Assembly (NCBI GenBank): GCA_013397845.1
Contig: VZTG01001077.1
Coordinates: 1,192,484-1,256,483, forward strand
From: Melanocharis versteri
Taxonomy: Eukaryota > Chordata > Aves > Passeriformes > Melanocharitidae
Length of the DNA stretch: 64,000 bases
Direction of reading: 5' to 3'
In this document: positions 53,101-64,000 of the stretch, one piece after another
Numbering within the stretch: position 1 is the first letter of the stretch
How the letters are laid out: each line of letters starts with the position of its first letter
The notes under the pieces: model-generated
Databases searched by the model: none
What the model was told of the DNA's origin: nothing
What the model saw: the letters and a program-made list of their open reading frames with translations, nothing else
Translations under genes and position numbers: made by a program

Positions 53101-53858
53101 CGCAACACCCGAAAGATTTTAAATGTGTTACTGAGTAAACTCCTTTTGTGTTTCATTATTTACAAATATAACCACAAGACCACGATTAAACTTTCACTTA
53201 TTAAAATTTTTCAGTTTGTGGTTCGACTCCCCTGTTTGAACACTCTACTGCAAAACCAAGGTTTAGTGGAAAGTTCTAAGGCTGTGTATAGCTCAAAACA
53301 CTTGAATGAAGTGTATTGCTTATAGCCCAGATAGAAACATACTACACAATTCTAATGTACCCAGACAGTAACTTGGAATTTTTGCTCGTGCAAGATTTGT
53401 ATCAAACACTACATATAGCTTGTGTGAATCTGTTTTGCTTTGGAGAAAACCAGATCCAAACCTGTGATACATGGAAGTCATTCAGAAGAACGCTGCTTGT
53501 TTTCTTAGAATATAAATGTAAGAATATAAATTTACAATAGATCTCTGTACTTGAACATCAGATAAAAGGATGATTTTTCTGAACACCTCATACTACATAT
53601 TACAAGTGCCTGCCATTCCAAGTATTTTGTGAGGTAATTTACAGGGAAAAAAACTGTGCAGACAAAATTAATCCAAAATTATTTAACATTTAACAACCAC
53701 TGTCTGTCTTGCACATTGGCAAATTATTAGCCCATTAAGACATTCCTGAAACATTGCTGTTATCATTTCTACTTCCTGAGTTTACTAAGATCATAATTTC
53801 CTTCTCAGAGGTGTTTCCTCTCATAAGAAAAGTACAACCAATTTTCTTTAAGTACAGT
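50181..53858. other. AT-rich noncoding DNA
   Basis: No gene or mobile element recognised. Contains a T14 run at 51,687-51,700. A slightly CpG-richer spot near 52,998-53,110 was seen without further structure. Confidence 0.6.
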
Positions 53859-53927
53859 TTTAGGGAAATGTTGGTTGTTTAAATTATTTCTGGTATGAAT
53901 CTTATACCAACTCAACATTTTCCTAAA
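53859..53927. repeat. imperfect inverted repeat / hairpin (~70 nt)
   Basis: Left arm TTTAGGGAAATGTTGGTTG (from about 53,859) pairs with right arm CAACTCAACATTTTCCTAAA (ending about 53,927): one substitution and one single-base bulge over about 19 pairs. A smaller inner stem GGTAT/ATACC lies in the loop. The size fits a pre-miRNA-like hairpin or a tiny inverted-repeat element; neither is established. Confidence 0.7.
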
Positions 53928-55556
53928 TTACTAAGGCTTGTATGTTTAATAATAGGAAATATTTCTATTAGAATACAACATTCTAATGGGTTTTTGTGAC
54001 CTGTAACTGGTGATTGATTGCCTAATTCATAGTACATTCTTTTCAACTTACACAACTGCGAGGATTTTACATCTGCAGAACTTCTTCATGCAATTTCAAC
54101 ATAAACTACATTAAGCTGAGTTACCACGGATTTTGTTTTTCAGTAAAAAACCTGCATGGTTTTGTTCCACATGGTCAAAACACAGCCTATTTTAAAAATC
54201 AAACAGCTTTAGATCAAGCAAGTCAAGTATAAAGAGACCATGTGGCTAAACAACATGGAAAAAACTGTAGAATTTACCTGAGACAGTGAAATGAAAGATG
54301 CTGTCCTTAAAATTATGTACCTAGATTAAAGAGTTTGAAAAAACCCTTCAGAGCAAAACTAAATCACAACTGTTCTATAAATTGCAAGAGTACATGGCAA
54401 AAATTCTTTTACATCTAGGAAAAGATAACCTTCAACAAAATGTTGTGAATTTGACTAGCAGCAAAAAAAGTTCTTACTAAGTTTTTACTCTGTCTAGTAA
54501 GATCTGTTTATGCTACAATAGGAGTTTTTACAAAGAATACAGAAAAATTGCTGTATACAAGTTAATCACTACAGTAAGCAAGAATTAATTTTGTTCTGAG
54601 CAACTCTGCTATAAAAAGATATTGGAATTAATTTTGATGATTAAAATCAGTCAGTCATTCCCATGTTTACCCTTTCATTAAACTGCTATCACTCCAATAC
54701 AAGCTGTCCTATTGAATAACTTATGGTGAAAGAGAATACTTATACTAGCATCAGATTATTCTGTAGCCTAGGATGAGTGGGAACACATATCAGACAAATT
54801 TAAGACTATTTAAGCACACAATTACATTTGCTATCAGCTATAGACTTTGTGAGAGTTCAGAAATTACTTTTATTCTATGCTGTAGGACAAGCAAAACATG
54901 AAAAACTGCAAACTTTGCTTCTGATTCACACATACCTATTAACAGAATTACAATCAGTGGTGGAAATACAAATCAGAGTGATATTGCTGCTTTAACTTAC
55001 ATGATTTTTTTTTTTCTCCCCCTGACAAAACAGGTCACTGAATATTTCGGAAATATAAAAATACCGAACTACTCCAACCATGCATTAAAGTAGATTTATT
55101 TTGTATAGCAGAAAAATCTATTTTATATTTACACCATCTTGAATATAAAAAATATGGAATGCTGCACATGGATTATTAAAATCATTCTTAATAACTTCTT
55201 ATACTGGAAAGCATTTTCATCCCTATTTGACTGAGGGAACAGGAACCCTAACAGATTAGCATACGGCTACATCCTAAGCACGACAATATAGTGACCGTTT
55301 TTGGTTTCTTTTACCTACAATATCCTGAACTTCAGTCTATTTGTCATTAGCCATGTACAGGGAACACAGGCAAAGTCCCACTGAGGATCTGCATGGAAGA
55401 AAGACTCTTGGGCAGGAAACAGCACAGAATTAAATTGAAGAGCACTGTTCTTTCCATTAACTAAATTTTCTGGTTCAGCATTCTTTATATAGATAATTTT
55501 ACCCTAAAACAAGAAAACTACTGATTTTCATAAGCCGAACCTTTATTTTCATTTAA
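53928..55556. other. AT-rich noncoding DNA
   Basis: I see no gene, mobile element or other structure here beyond short A/T runs. Confidence 0.6.
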
Positions 55557-56309
55557 AGAGACAGGAGGAGGAAACAAAGAAAAAGCTTGTAGATCAAGAT
55601 AAAAACAAGGCGATTACTTAGCAACTACCACTATGGACAAAGCAGACTCAGCTTAGGGAAAGATAACTTCACTTTCGAGAAACAAGAAGGCAAATGATAA
55701 AACAACACTTTTCCTCCCTGCATTTCCCAGGCTCAACTTCACTCTGTCATTCCAGATTCCTCTACCCATCCCAATGTGGCGTGAGGGGAGGGGAGTTATA
55801 GTCAGTACACACTCGTTTTTTTCTCCTCCACTCCTTCCTTCTCACAGTTCTACTCCACTCCAGCACGGGTGCTCCACAGGCTGCAGTCCTTCAGAAAATT
55901 TTCTCCTGCATGGTCTCTCCAGAGTCTACAATTCCTGTCAAGAAAAAGCTGCTCCAGCATGGACTCTGCATTGGCTGCATTCCTTCTGAAATACCTAGAT
56001 TCTCCACATGCCACAGGGAAAAACATGCCCTGATGCCCGGAGCACCTCTTCCTTCTCTCTCTGTTTCTCATCCTTTTTATTTTCTCTTCCTTTGTCTGTC
56101 TGATTTTTTTTTTTTTTTTGCATTTTCCTAAATACTCTTTCACAGAGGTACCAGCTTGGCTGATGGGCTCAGCTCTGTGTGTGGTGTGTCCATTGCAGAG
56201 ATGACTGAAAGAGGCCGTGTCAAGCAGGGGACAAGTCCCTGGCCTCTTCCCACGGAGGACACACCTGCTGTGTCCCCACCCTGCTACCAAACCTTGCCAC
56301 AAATATACA
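55557..56309 (-). mobile_element. avian ERV LTR, nearly complete
   Basis: About 750 bp of one avian LTR family, reading from its 5' edge at about 56,309 (TGTATATTTGTGGCAAGG on the minus strand) to about 55,557. On the plus strand, landmarks are CTTAGCAACTACCACTATGG, TTTCCCAGGCTCAACTTCA (shared exactly with 37,324-37,342), a series of degenerate GCTCCAGCATGG / CTGCAGTCC tandem words (55,860-55,990), a T16 run (56,104-56,119), GCTGATGGGCTCAGC, and CCCTGCTACCAAACCTTGCC. The terminus with the GGGGTTAAACC-like word is absent, so its 3' end is truncated. The 150-codon minus frame (55,850-56,302) lies inside the LTR and is not a gene. No gag, pol or env adjoins it, so it looks like a solo LTR. Confidence 0.88.
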
Positions 56310-59300
56310 ATATAAGAATCAATTAACAGAAATACAGGGACATAAAATCTCCCTCAGGAGTACCTATCGGATAAAAATCAAGTGACAACCTGAGTAAGAC
56401 AGAAGCACATACTTAAAAATAACAGATGGGGTAAATAACGGGGGTTAAAAATAAGAATGCAGCAGAGGATATCAGGTATACAAAACTCAGAGTACAGGTA
56501 TGAGCTGGGAGGTTACAACCATTTACGAGATTTCTCAGTGAAACAAATTATTTCCATCAAACCTTTTTCATTGTCACATAGTTTAGAAGGTTGCTGCCAA
56601 AGAACTTACTCCTGAACCTTCTTTCAGCTGTGGGCAGAAACTAAGAATGCAAAATTTCAGCCAAGCAATAAGTTAAAAAAAAATTCAAAATATATAAAAA
56701 AACACAAATCCAAATTTATTTATAGTCAGAATACACTTATTTTAAAAGTTAAGCTGGAAGACACTGAAATTGAAAAAATGAAGTCACCTTATAATGCTAA
56801 TGGATCACATCACATATAACTAACAATTTTCAGGATAACAATTCACTTTATCAATAGAAACAAATTCAGTGTTTATAGATCAAGCAGTCCACATAGTATT
56901 ACAGCAGGAAGTTGTGTAGTCAACTAGATGGTGTATCCTGAAATGCTTGTTACAGAGAATATGGAATAATAATTTTGTAAAAACTAGATGAAAAAAGAAA
57001 GTCATGAAGGTAAAGATGGAATGATGACTTTCAAATCTATAAAAGCACATGCTGAGATTTCAGGGGGAAAAAAATCTCAGCAGTCATGGAGATTTTATTT
57101 CATTATTTTTAAGACATGGAAGTCTTTATTCTGGCAACTAAAGCACCTATTTTTTACATCTGCATGTTTAACAAGAGGCGATCAATTAAAAAAGAACATC
57201 TCTTGAGATGCAAATGATTACAAATTTCACACTACATTGTGAAAATTACTTTTCCCTAATGCATAAATACTGCTTACTGTAAAAATCGTGTTTCACTCTA
57301 CGATGATGTAAATCTCTTTTTTTTTTTTGTACATCACTAGCATTTTGTTGTCCAATAACTTTATAAAGTTTTCTCTCCAAACTGATAGTTCCCAAAATGC
57401 ATTACACAGACAGAACTAGAATTTGAAATTTTGCTGTAAGACCTGCCAGATGTCAGTTTTGGTATTAATGGATTTTACAATACTCTCTGAGCCTTTAATA
57501 TTTTCTATACTAGGAAATGTAAATCAGCCCAAGACAACGTCACTGCCACATAGAGCGGAAGCATTGCTGAAAAGCGTATAAATGCAAATGTAGACAAAAG
57601 GAAACTACTTTAAGCTTACTTCCAAAAGTCTGTTGGAGCTCTGCTGACTGGATAAGTATTTTTGAAGGTCTAAACTACTACTGAATTAATTGTCCTTAAG
57701 CGTTGGGAAATGTACTGGAACAAAATCCTGATCCAAAAACCACTTTAACTGTGTGAACTACTACAGATTCACACCACATCCATTGGTACTGGCTAAGAGG
57801 AAATTCCCTGTGCAAAGGGTAGCGAATGTTCACAAGTGCTGTGCAGGTTCGACTGTCTTACACATGGATTGAGCAGCCTATATATCACAGTCTATTGTTT
57901 TGGTTTTTTTTTTCCTTTACTGACTGATACAGCAAAGCACAGAACGTGAAAGTGATAGCATTTTTATGCTTAAAAGTCCCAGCACTTTTTGGCTCCTGGA
58001 TACTTCACTGCACACAACACACACTAACAAGTGTTTGCAAATCCTTACCCCTTTATATTTATTTTATGCACTGAATACAGAACAGCTCAAGTTCACCGTG
58101 TCTTTATTCAATGCATTTTCCAAAAATAAAAACAGCTGTATTCTCCCAGAGCTTTGTCTCATTCAATCTATATTTCTCTTTGAATGACACAGATTATTCC
58201 TAAATTTTTTCCAAGTAGTATACTAATTTCTATTCACCGTATGCTTACAAATGCACTTTGTAAGTCTTATGCTATTAGAATATTCAAGTGATTTGTTCTG
58301 TTTGTGGTTAAGACACGTTATTACCAAATAAAGACAAAGTAGTCTAAATTCCATTAAGTAATGAATTTTTTCCTACAGAGTCGATAAGGATTGGATAAAG
58401 TATTTAGATTGCCTGTATGAATTCCAAGTTCTAGATATCTGAGCAGTTTCTCAGGACCTTAAAAAACACAAATCGAACTATCAAACTTCACTCTCTTGAG
58501 AACGTCCCATGCTTTCGCCTTATTAACGTAAGTGATGCCATTGCAACACTGAAATACTTTTAGAGACAAATTTAATCCCTCTCAATTATCTGCCCTGCCC
58601 AAAAACAACAAAAGTTATGTCTATGTTCTTTGGAGGGTCACTCCAGCAGTTGATAGGTACTAGGACATAATGCTTAAAGACAAATTGGTCAAAACCTCCC
58701 TGCCTCTCAGACTAAACTAAAAGTTTATACATGACAAAAATTTGCTATGTTAGCATTACATATCCCAAGTTTTTCTCAGCCTCTGATATTCCATTTTTTG
58801 AGAAGCTTTGACACAAATTACAATGTAGCTGTAGATATCAAAGGCTACTTCTATTAAGATTTCTCCGCACAAAACCGGTATTTACTTGAGAAATAACATC
58901 AAATAATATTTTACAAGTATTACCTTGTATCAATAATGTCTCCATTAAATTAATTTAATCTCCAAAAAGCTCAACTAACTTGCATATTCTAATTAATATC
59001 ATGCTGAAAATAGTTAATGATGCTAAATTACAGCAATCTTTTTAAAAGGGTCAAATTTGTTGATCTGCGTTTAAGCTATAAACATCAGGCATGAAAATGA
59101 ATTGGTTTTGAAGTAACACTAATTCTGAAAGGTCTCACTTAAGAAAATTATTTCCTCCACAATTTTTCTAATGTTTAATCAAGCCACCCAGCAGAGGATT
59201 ATAACCGAATTGCAGTGTTGTATGGCTCTGAGCAGAACCCTCCATTTTCTTCCCTGGATTTTCAGAGAAGTTCCTGTCTCTCCACCAGGTTCTACACGTA

Positions 59301-59560
59301 GGCACACAACAGAGCACAGCTTTAACACTATGCTAATACCAAGTTGCTTCCTCAGATCTTAGAGATATTTTCATTACTGTGTAATTTTATGTCATCATAT
59401 ATATGTTCCCACAGCACGACAATATCCCACCGCGCAGATCAGCACCAGTAATTGCCAAGTACTAATTCCCATGATGAGCTAACATGCCCTGGAATTTATT
59501 GATGCCTTTTCCTGGTCTTAGGAAATGAAAGCCAGACACAGTTAAGGGGTTAGATGGGGT
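56310..59560. other. AT-rich noncoding DNA
   Basis: No gene recognised. T-run near 57,317-57,328. The last 200 bp before 59,561 is slightly GC-richer with two CpGs at about 59,431-59,434 and might be part of an older element, but no match was recognised. Confidence 0.55.
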
Positions 59561-59964
59561 TGTTTACCTCGATATCTTTAATAGAATCCTATCGATGCAT
59601 CACTTTGCCAAGGTGGAACGCGTCACAATCCCCCCCACCGTAAATCACGTATACGATTTATAGACCTTACACATTAACATATCTAACAAGGGTACCCAAT
59701 AAGGGGGCTTGGGTGGACGGTGTGATATTCTCCCCATCTATGGAATTTCCTCCTGGGTGGGCTAATCTCTGGTTTACAGGATATGTTCTAGAAGGGGACC
59801 TTGGCTCCCCAAGACAGAAGAATATTTGGTCTCCTGGCTACGTGGCTTCTGGGGTGTTTGGCCTCCTGGCCCCACAGAACCCTAGGACTATGCTAAGTTA
59901 TCAGACTTAAAGAATTACAAGTATGCATGCTAATACTCGTGGATACGTAGAACTGTGTAAAAGG

Positions 59965-59974
59965 TATATAAAAG
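59965..59974 (+). promoter_or_regulatory. TATA box of the LTR
   Basis: TATATAAAAG, preceded by AAAAGG, about 400 bp from the proposed LTR 5' edge. Spacing to the poly(A) signal supports it being the LTR promoter. Confidence 0.5.
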
Positions 59975-60032
59975 AAAAAGCAAAAATTATCTTGGCATCA
60001 TTATGAGTGCTAGTTCACATGCCTCCACTTCC

Positions 60033-60038
60033 AATAAA
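60033..60038 (+). terminator. poly(A) signal of the LTR
   Basis: AATAAA within TTCCAATAAATAG, 68 bp past the TATA box, in the position expected for the R-region signal. Confidence 0.5.
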
Positions 60039-60060
60039 TAGTTGTCTTAAGTCATTTCAC

Positions 60061-62690
60061 TACCTGTTGAAATTCAAAAAGATAACCCTTTGGAAAAAAG
60101 ATGAAGCAACTATAATGAATGATCTGGAAAGTAGAATTATTAAAAATCAGTTTTATGTTTGTCAAATACAGATAGCTATACAGAATGTGTAATTCTTGAA
60201 TTTCATTAACACTGAAAGGTAACTCTGCATTGGTACATGCAATTATGAAGCCACTGTAAAGTATTTATCATTCCACTATTCCTTAAGTATGAATTGCCAT
60301 GCTAAATTTAAAAGTGCTCACGTTGTCAACACAGTAGTGAAACACTGCCTTTCTTTCCAGCAATATTAACACATCGTAACAGAGTCAGTGGTTTTAATCA
60401 AGATAAAGTTTCAAGAGACTATATCCCTTTTCACATATTCAAAATTAAACAGCAGAATGAAAATTATTAATGTAATTTCCAAGTATTATCAGGAAAGCTG
60501 GCTGTTAGAGGGGTAAAAAAATGTCGCTTTAAATGATAGAACAGAGAATCAGAGATGCACAAAGGATGGGTGTAAGAATGAAAGACCTGATGCCAGTTCC
60601 CAAAAAAAGAACAGAGGACAAAAGCAATGAAATTTAACATGACTAGGAGCCATTGAAAGATGGCACATTTTATGCTTGTAAAGGAGGTTAAAAAACCTCT
60701 ATAACAAGGAGCAGAGGAATACTAGAGAGGAAATTAATCACCTGCATTTCAGAACACAGTAAAGAGGATGTGCCATATATAGCATGGAGTTCACACAGAT
60801 CAAGGAAGATAAAAAAGAAATAAAGCAAAAGCACTTCACTCAATGAACACTATCTATTCTGTACACCCTAAGGCAAGATTCTCTGGAAAACATAGTGTCA
60901 TCATGTAATTAAAGATTGTATCAGCAACTACGCATGCAACAGAGCCATACTGAGGTTACCTGCATCATCTTAAATCAGAGCCTCTCAGATCATTTTAATG
61001 GCTTTGCAAACAGGGTAAATACATGCAAATGTTCCAGATGGATGTTGAATGTCATCTTTGCTGCTGGGTAATCAGGGATCATAAATACATAGAACATGAT
61101 AACACAGGATGCTATTTCTCAAAATCTGAAAGGATGAACAAATTTTAGTATTTTCCTTAAATTACAGCAATAAACTTCTTCCACCTTTTTATCACTAACA
61201 ACATACACATGAAAAAACTTCATAGAACACAGCTACAGCAGCAAGATATTGCATGTCTCACAAGAAACTATAAATGCTCCCTTCCTTGCACCAAGAAGAA
61301 TTAATCATCTCTTCTGCAAGTAGAAAGCATGTCTTTGTTTAGTGCCCAATTCATCTGTTATACATAAATCTCCAATTATTAAATTTTTTTATTCAAATGT
61401 ATTACTTATGACAATCTCCTTAATGGTATTTTTCACTAAATATATGGCATCTATTTTATTTTAAACTCTATTCAACAAAAAATGGTTTCTAGTTTTTAAC
61501 CAAAGAAGATGGCCACTTTTTTTTTTTTTTATATAAACAAAATAGTCAGTTCTTATTCTTGCATGAAATTTAACCGTAGGACAATGTCATACCTTCCTAA
61601 AGGGAATGGCCTCTGTTACAACATGCACAAGCTCCAAAAATACTTTTGCCTTTAAACTCTCTTTTGAGTGCCACAAAAATAAAGCAAATAGTCACACACA
61701 CCAACATGGAATGAATGTTTTCTTGCAGATAAAAATTTTCACAGAAGTTTAGTGGGAGAAATATTGTTTATAAAAGAATATTCTCTTAACACAAGAAAAA
61801 GAACTGTACAAAATTAGTATCTATTCTTAACTATGAAGAGAGTAACAACGTACTTATTATTTATATATAGCAAACAACAGCCCATTAGAGAACAACTTAT
61901 TACAAAAAGCTAAAGAAACGAAAATGCTACGATAACAATTAAAGTCCCTTTATAGTAAATATGATTAAGTGGAAGATAAGGTTTGTCCAGTAGAGGAGAG
62001 GACAACACCTTGGGTATCTTTTTTTAATAGTGCAATATTTTCTTAAAGTGGGAAAGGAAGCGTTTCTTCACTGGTAGAGATAGTTCCTGTTTCATTTGGG
62101 AGAGCATTCCAGGGAAAAAGCTAGTGGCATGATCAGGCTTTCCAGCTGTAATCAGTTTGCCTCACATTTAGGAGTGTTTTACTTAAACACAGGGATGTAA
62201 GGAATCTTCTGCAAAAGACACTGAAGTGGAATGTCGATTGTAGTGCTGCCAACACTGAAAATACATGTTTAACCACTCCAAAATTTTGAAAGAAGATAAC
62301 CCATAGTAAATAATTGACACATAGAATGCAGATTTTTTTCCCAAAAATGTCTTTAACCATGGTGTTAGAACAGGATTTAAGCTCATGCAGTGTAAACAGC
62401 ATGAAGCAATAAGGAAACAAGGCTTTTACTTTCCTCTCCTGGCAACAGGATTATGAATGCATTTTATCTTCAGCCTTACCTCATAGAATTATTTCCAAAA
62501 AAAAAGTCAATTTAAACTGAACGGAAAAGATTCCAGTTCTAGAAAAAGAATATGAGATGCTGAAAGCACTGATCAAATGAATATACTGATTAACAGTTCA
62601 GCATCACTGTATGCTATACTCCATAATATTTTTTAAGAAATGGTCATGGATAGTTCAAGTCTCTGTTTTAGCCCTTTCATGTTCTCAAAG
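60061..62690. other. AT-rich noncoding DNA
   Basis: No gene or mobile element recognised. T-run near 61,518-61,532. The 95-codon minus frame at 62,133-62,420 shows no domain. Confidence 0.6.
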
Positions 62691-62859
62691 CTGGTATTGG
62701 ACAGAATAAATAATAATACAAATAAATCCACTGAGTATAAGCTGGGTCGTCTAAAGAAAAAGCCTAAGGTTATTAGACTTATCATAGATACCTTGCCCCG
62801 TTTCTATGAAGAAAATGTACATGTGTGTCCTGTACTGGACGACTTTGTCTGTCCTCCAG
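62691..62859 (+). other. possible 169-bp exon
   Basis: An acceptor-like tract (CCCTTTCATGTTCTCAAAG) precedes 62,691 and CTCCAG/GTATGC follows 62,859. One frame is open throughout (phase 0 in, phase 1 out) and includes KLGRLKKKPKVIRLIIDTLP and ends with LDDFVCPPG. Three CpGs (62,748, 62,799, 62,840) survive in AT-rich flanks. The peptide is protein-like but I cannot assign it; an ancient mobile-element ORF is an alternative. Confidence 0.17.
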
Positions 62860-64000
62860 GTATGCCCAGAGGGCAATGTAGGCTATAATGACCCATCTGT
62901 TCACTACTGGCAAGTGGCAAACTTCTAATGAAGACAGATGTGGGTCACCCTGTACAAGAAGGCTGCAGGGTGCTAATGAATCCACCTAATGGTCACTACC
63001 TGCCTCCACGGACTGATTGATGAGCAAAAGGGTTAAGCTTCAAAAGCACAGACAAGTATTTCAGGTAATCATTAGTCTTCCTAGTATATCTCTGTCACAC
63101 TGCCTAATACACACACACACTTACTTTAATGTTGTCTTCTCCCATTAAAAAAAAAAAAAGCTTCTATTATTTTACTTTAGACAATGTGAAATAACCTGAA
63201 AAGCTCAAAAAAAGTCTCATGAAAGACTCACTGCTGTTATTACCCAGAGAAACAAAAGTTTCCCATATTCATAGGAATTTATAAACATGACCTTTGACAC
63301 TAACAGTAAAACCAAAAATCCTAGAGGAAATAGCTACCAGTTGCAGAACCCTACAGCTATTTGTCCTTTCTAAACACTGCAATCTGATGGCAGTATATGA
63401 AGTAACTTTTTACAGTGAACTCTATTCACACAGACCTCCAGTTAATGAGTTTTTGTTTTTTTAAATAAGTTACTACAGAAGCAAGTGAGGATTTGACTCA
63501 TTCTGTCAATTTCTACATGAAGGTGATGGCACCACAAAAGCCTGATACGAGTGACAAAATATTGCTGGAGATCCAACCATTCATCAATTCAAACAGTGAG
63601 CAAATGTCAGGAAGGGTTACAATGGGGAAACTCCAGAGAGTGAAGTTCTCTAGAGAAAAAGGAAAGGAGGGGTGGGGGAAGAAAAAACCCCACAACCAAA
63701 ACAAACAAAAAACACACACCACACCAAAACCAGCCTATAGTGAAAAATATTATGACTTTGAGCTCGTATGGGGTGAAACCTGCAGAGAACATTGCCATCT
63801 GCCAGGATTCACCAGGATTTTGTTAATAACCAGCTGCAACAAAGCAAAGTCACAGCACTATCCAAAAGTAATAAAATTATCCATAAAGCTAAAGCCATAA
63901 GGAAGAACTTTTATGCAAGAGCTTTTGAGGAGAAGTGGCTCTCTTGTTTTCAGAACCAATTAATTTCTTTTCAAAACACCACACAAGAATCTACCAATTT
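62860..64000. other. AT-rich noncoding DNA, window end
   Basis: Contains (AC)n at 63,109-63,120 and an A-run near 63,148. The 135-codon plus frame at 63,493-63,900 is Lys/Thr/Pro-rich because of an AAAC/CACA-rich stretch near 63,690-63,730 and is not a credible gene. Confidence 0.55.

Larger units (their letters stand above)
59561..60060 (+). mobile_element. solo LTR of an endogenous retrovirus, CpG-rich
   Basis: The interval has LTR architecture on the plus strand: a ~400-bp U3-like part, TATA box (59,965-59,974), then AATAAA (60,033-60,038) 68 bp downstream, as in an R/U5 region. The proposed 5' edge is TGTTTACC at 59,561, preceded by a purine-rich run (AGGGGTTAGATGGGG type) that could be a polypurine-tract-like flank; the 3' edge near TTTCA at 60,058 is a guess. 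About eleven CpGs occur between 59,570 and 59,950, while the flanks have almost none, so it is younger than its surroundings. It differs from the LTR family at 25, 37 and 55 kb. No internal retroviral sequence follows. Frames at 59,713-59,910 and 60,007-60,192 are by-products. Confidence 0.65.

Noticed and set aside
55850..56302. 150-codon minus-strand frame, longest in the window
   Set aside because: Lies entirely inside the minus-strand ERV LTR; LTR words account for it.
63493..63900. 135-codon plus-strand frame
   Set aside because: Lys/Thr/Pro-rich product partly driven by AAAC/CACA low-complexity sequence; no domain, and mirrored by frames on the other strand.
1..64000. CRISPR arrays, bacterial operons, phage or plasmid systems, tRNA or rRNA genes
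   Set aside because: No regularly spaced repeats, ribosome-binding-site-led ORF series, cloverleaf or rRNA words were seen; composition and repeats are those of a bird nuclear genome.

Overview
This is vertebrate nuclear DNA, almost certainly from a bird and probably a songbird (the order is an inference from the repeat families). The main evidence is interspersed repeats: at least four CR1 LINE pieces in the style of avian CR1, and avian endogenous-retrovirus LTRs, two of which share a long identical word about 18 kb apart. The sequence is AT-rich, CpG-poor and full of stop codons in all frames. No complete gene, bacterial-style operon, CRISPR array, tRNA or rRNA gene was found. The window is best read as intergenic desert or the interior of one or more very long introns.

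Layout. 1-1,000: a CpG-containing stretch on the minus strand that could be a 231-bp coding exon (101-331), then a truncated CR1 3' end (456-800) and a weak LTR-like remnant (845-995). 1,000-20,400: unique AT-rich DNA with small tandem repeats, a (TA)n tract near 6.4 kb, a perfect 26-bp palindrome at 13.83 kb and a small GC-richer patch at 16.7 kb. 20.4-23.5 kb: a ~128-bp sequence present twice, 2.9 kb apart and almost identical, with a CR1 tail and a GC-richer block between the copies; the second copy runs into a decayed 11-bp minisatellite. 25.1-25.4 kb: 3' end of an avian LTR on the plus strand. 28.2-29.0 kb: the largest CR1 piece, plus strand. 33.3-33.6 kb: a CpG-containing patch with a TATA-like box on the minus strand. 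36.28 kb: a possible 63-bp exon. 37.0-37.4 kb and 55.6-56.3 kb: two minus-strand LTRs of one family. 42.4 kb: a CR1 reverse-transcriptase fragment, minus strand. 53.86 kb: an imperfect hairpin. 59.56-60.06 kb: a CpG-rich solo LTR, plus strand, with TATA and poly(A) signals intact. 60-64 kb: unique AT-rich DNA with one possible exon at 62.69-62.86 kb.

No gene network can be described. The exon-like segments are on both strands, none was matched to a named protein, and short acceptor/donor pairs arise by chance in 64 kb. I did not find a convincing undescribed biological system; the points most worth checking are the 2.9-kb-spaced duplication, the 101-331 exon candidate and the CpG-rich LTR at 59.6 kb.
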